From Maccoyibacter intestinihominis (GTDB lineage Bacteria; Bacillota; Clostridia; Lachnospirales; Lachnospiraceae), in contig NZ_JBBMEX010000024.1 in the NCBI RefSeq assembly GCF_040096355.1, positions 1 to 6,071 of the forward strand: 6,071 nt of DNA. Reading direction: 5' to 3'. A program made the translations under genes and the position numbers. Position 1 is the first letter of the stretch. Each line of letters starts with the position of its first letter. Below, piece by piece: positions 5,971 to 6,071 of this stretch. The notes under the pieces are model-generated. The model ran no database searches and was not told the origin of the DNA. It saw only the letters and a program-made list of their open reading frames with translations.

Positions 5971-6071
5971 ATGGCAGTTACAGGAATAGGAACATATGCG
6001 TCATATACGAATAGTTATGGCAATACACAAAATGCTGGAAACAAAACGGGCAGGACATATAAGAATGCCCA
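5971..6071 (+). CDS. N-terminus of a small N/G/T/Y-rich protein (partial)
   Basis: Thirty-three codons are visible before the window ends: MAVTGIGTYASYTNSYGNTQ, then a Lys/Asn-rich run to KNA. An AAAGGAG precedes the ATG. The start resembles hypothetical Lachnospiraceae proteins that open MAVTGI followed by a flexible Y/N/T-rich stretch (possibly DUF6033-type, from recall), and it echoes the flexible starts of the flxA-like and DUF4885-like genes. No signal peptide. The family cannot be settled from 33 residues. Confidence 0.65.
   Translation, partial: MAVTGIGTYASYTNSYGNTQNAGNKTGRTYKNA

Overview
The window looks like chromosomal DNA of a low-GC Firmicute, most likely a gut Lachnospiraceae (Roseburia/Blautia/Agathobacter-like). 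This rests on the AT-rich genes, strong AAGGAGG-type ribosome sites, an AgrC/AgrA-like two-component pair, and a cluster of FlxA-like and DUF4885-like proteins of the kind I associate with that family. The taxonomic call comes from recall, not from a search. All confident genes are on the + strand.

Layout: (i) 1-67 is the C-terminal tail of a gene that begins before the window. (ii) 68-374 is a gene-free stretch with several inverted repeats and no convincing gene. (iii) 375-2610 is a two-gene signalling operon. It holds a twin direct-repeat operator and a -10 box, a LytTR response regulator (476-1189), a multi-pass membrane GHKL histidine kinase overlapping it by ATGA (1186-2556), and an intrinsic terminator. 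(iv) 2615-2756 is a second promoter region with the same operator, followed by a 266-residue coiled-coil FlxA-like protein (2757-3557). (v) 3560-3919 is a start-less, apparently internally deleted gene remnant. (vi) 4015-4767 and 4857-5888 are two cytosolic-type proteins, the second DUF4885-like. (vii) 5971 to the end is the start of another small N/G/T/Y-rich protein gene.

The main point is regulatory. The element TTCACAACA-N12-TTCACAACA (21-bp period, two helical turns, the geometry expected of a LytTR dimer site) occurs twice. One copy is before the regulator/kinase operon and one is before the flxA-like gene, and in both a -10-like CCGAnAnAAT lies at exactly the same distance. The simplest model is that the kinase senses an extracellular signal, the regulator activates its own operon, and it switches on the downstream flxA-like cluster. 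What that cluster does is unknown. The proteins have no signal peptides or membrane segments, and several begin with short, flexible N/G/T/Y-rich termini. A role in, or export by, a surface or flagellar-type apparatus is speculation.
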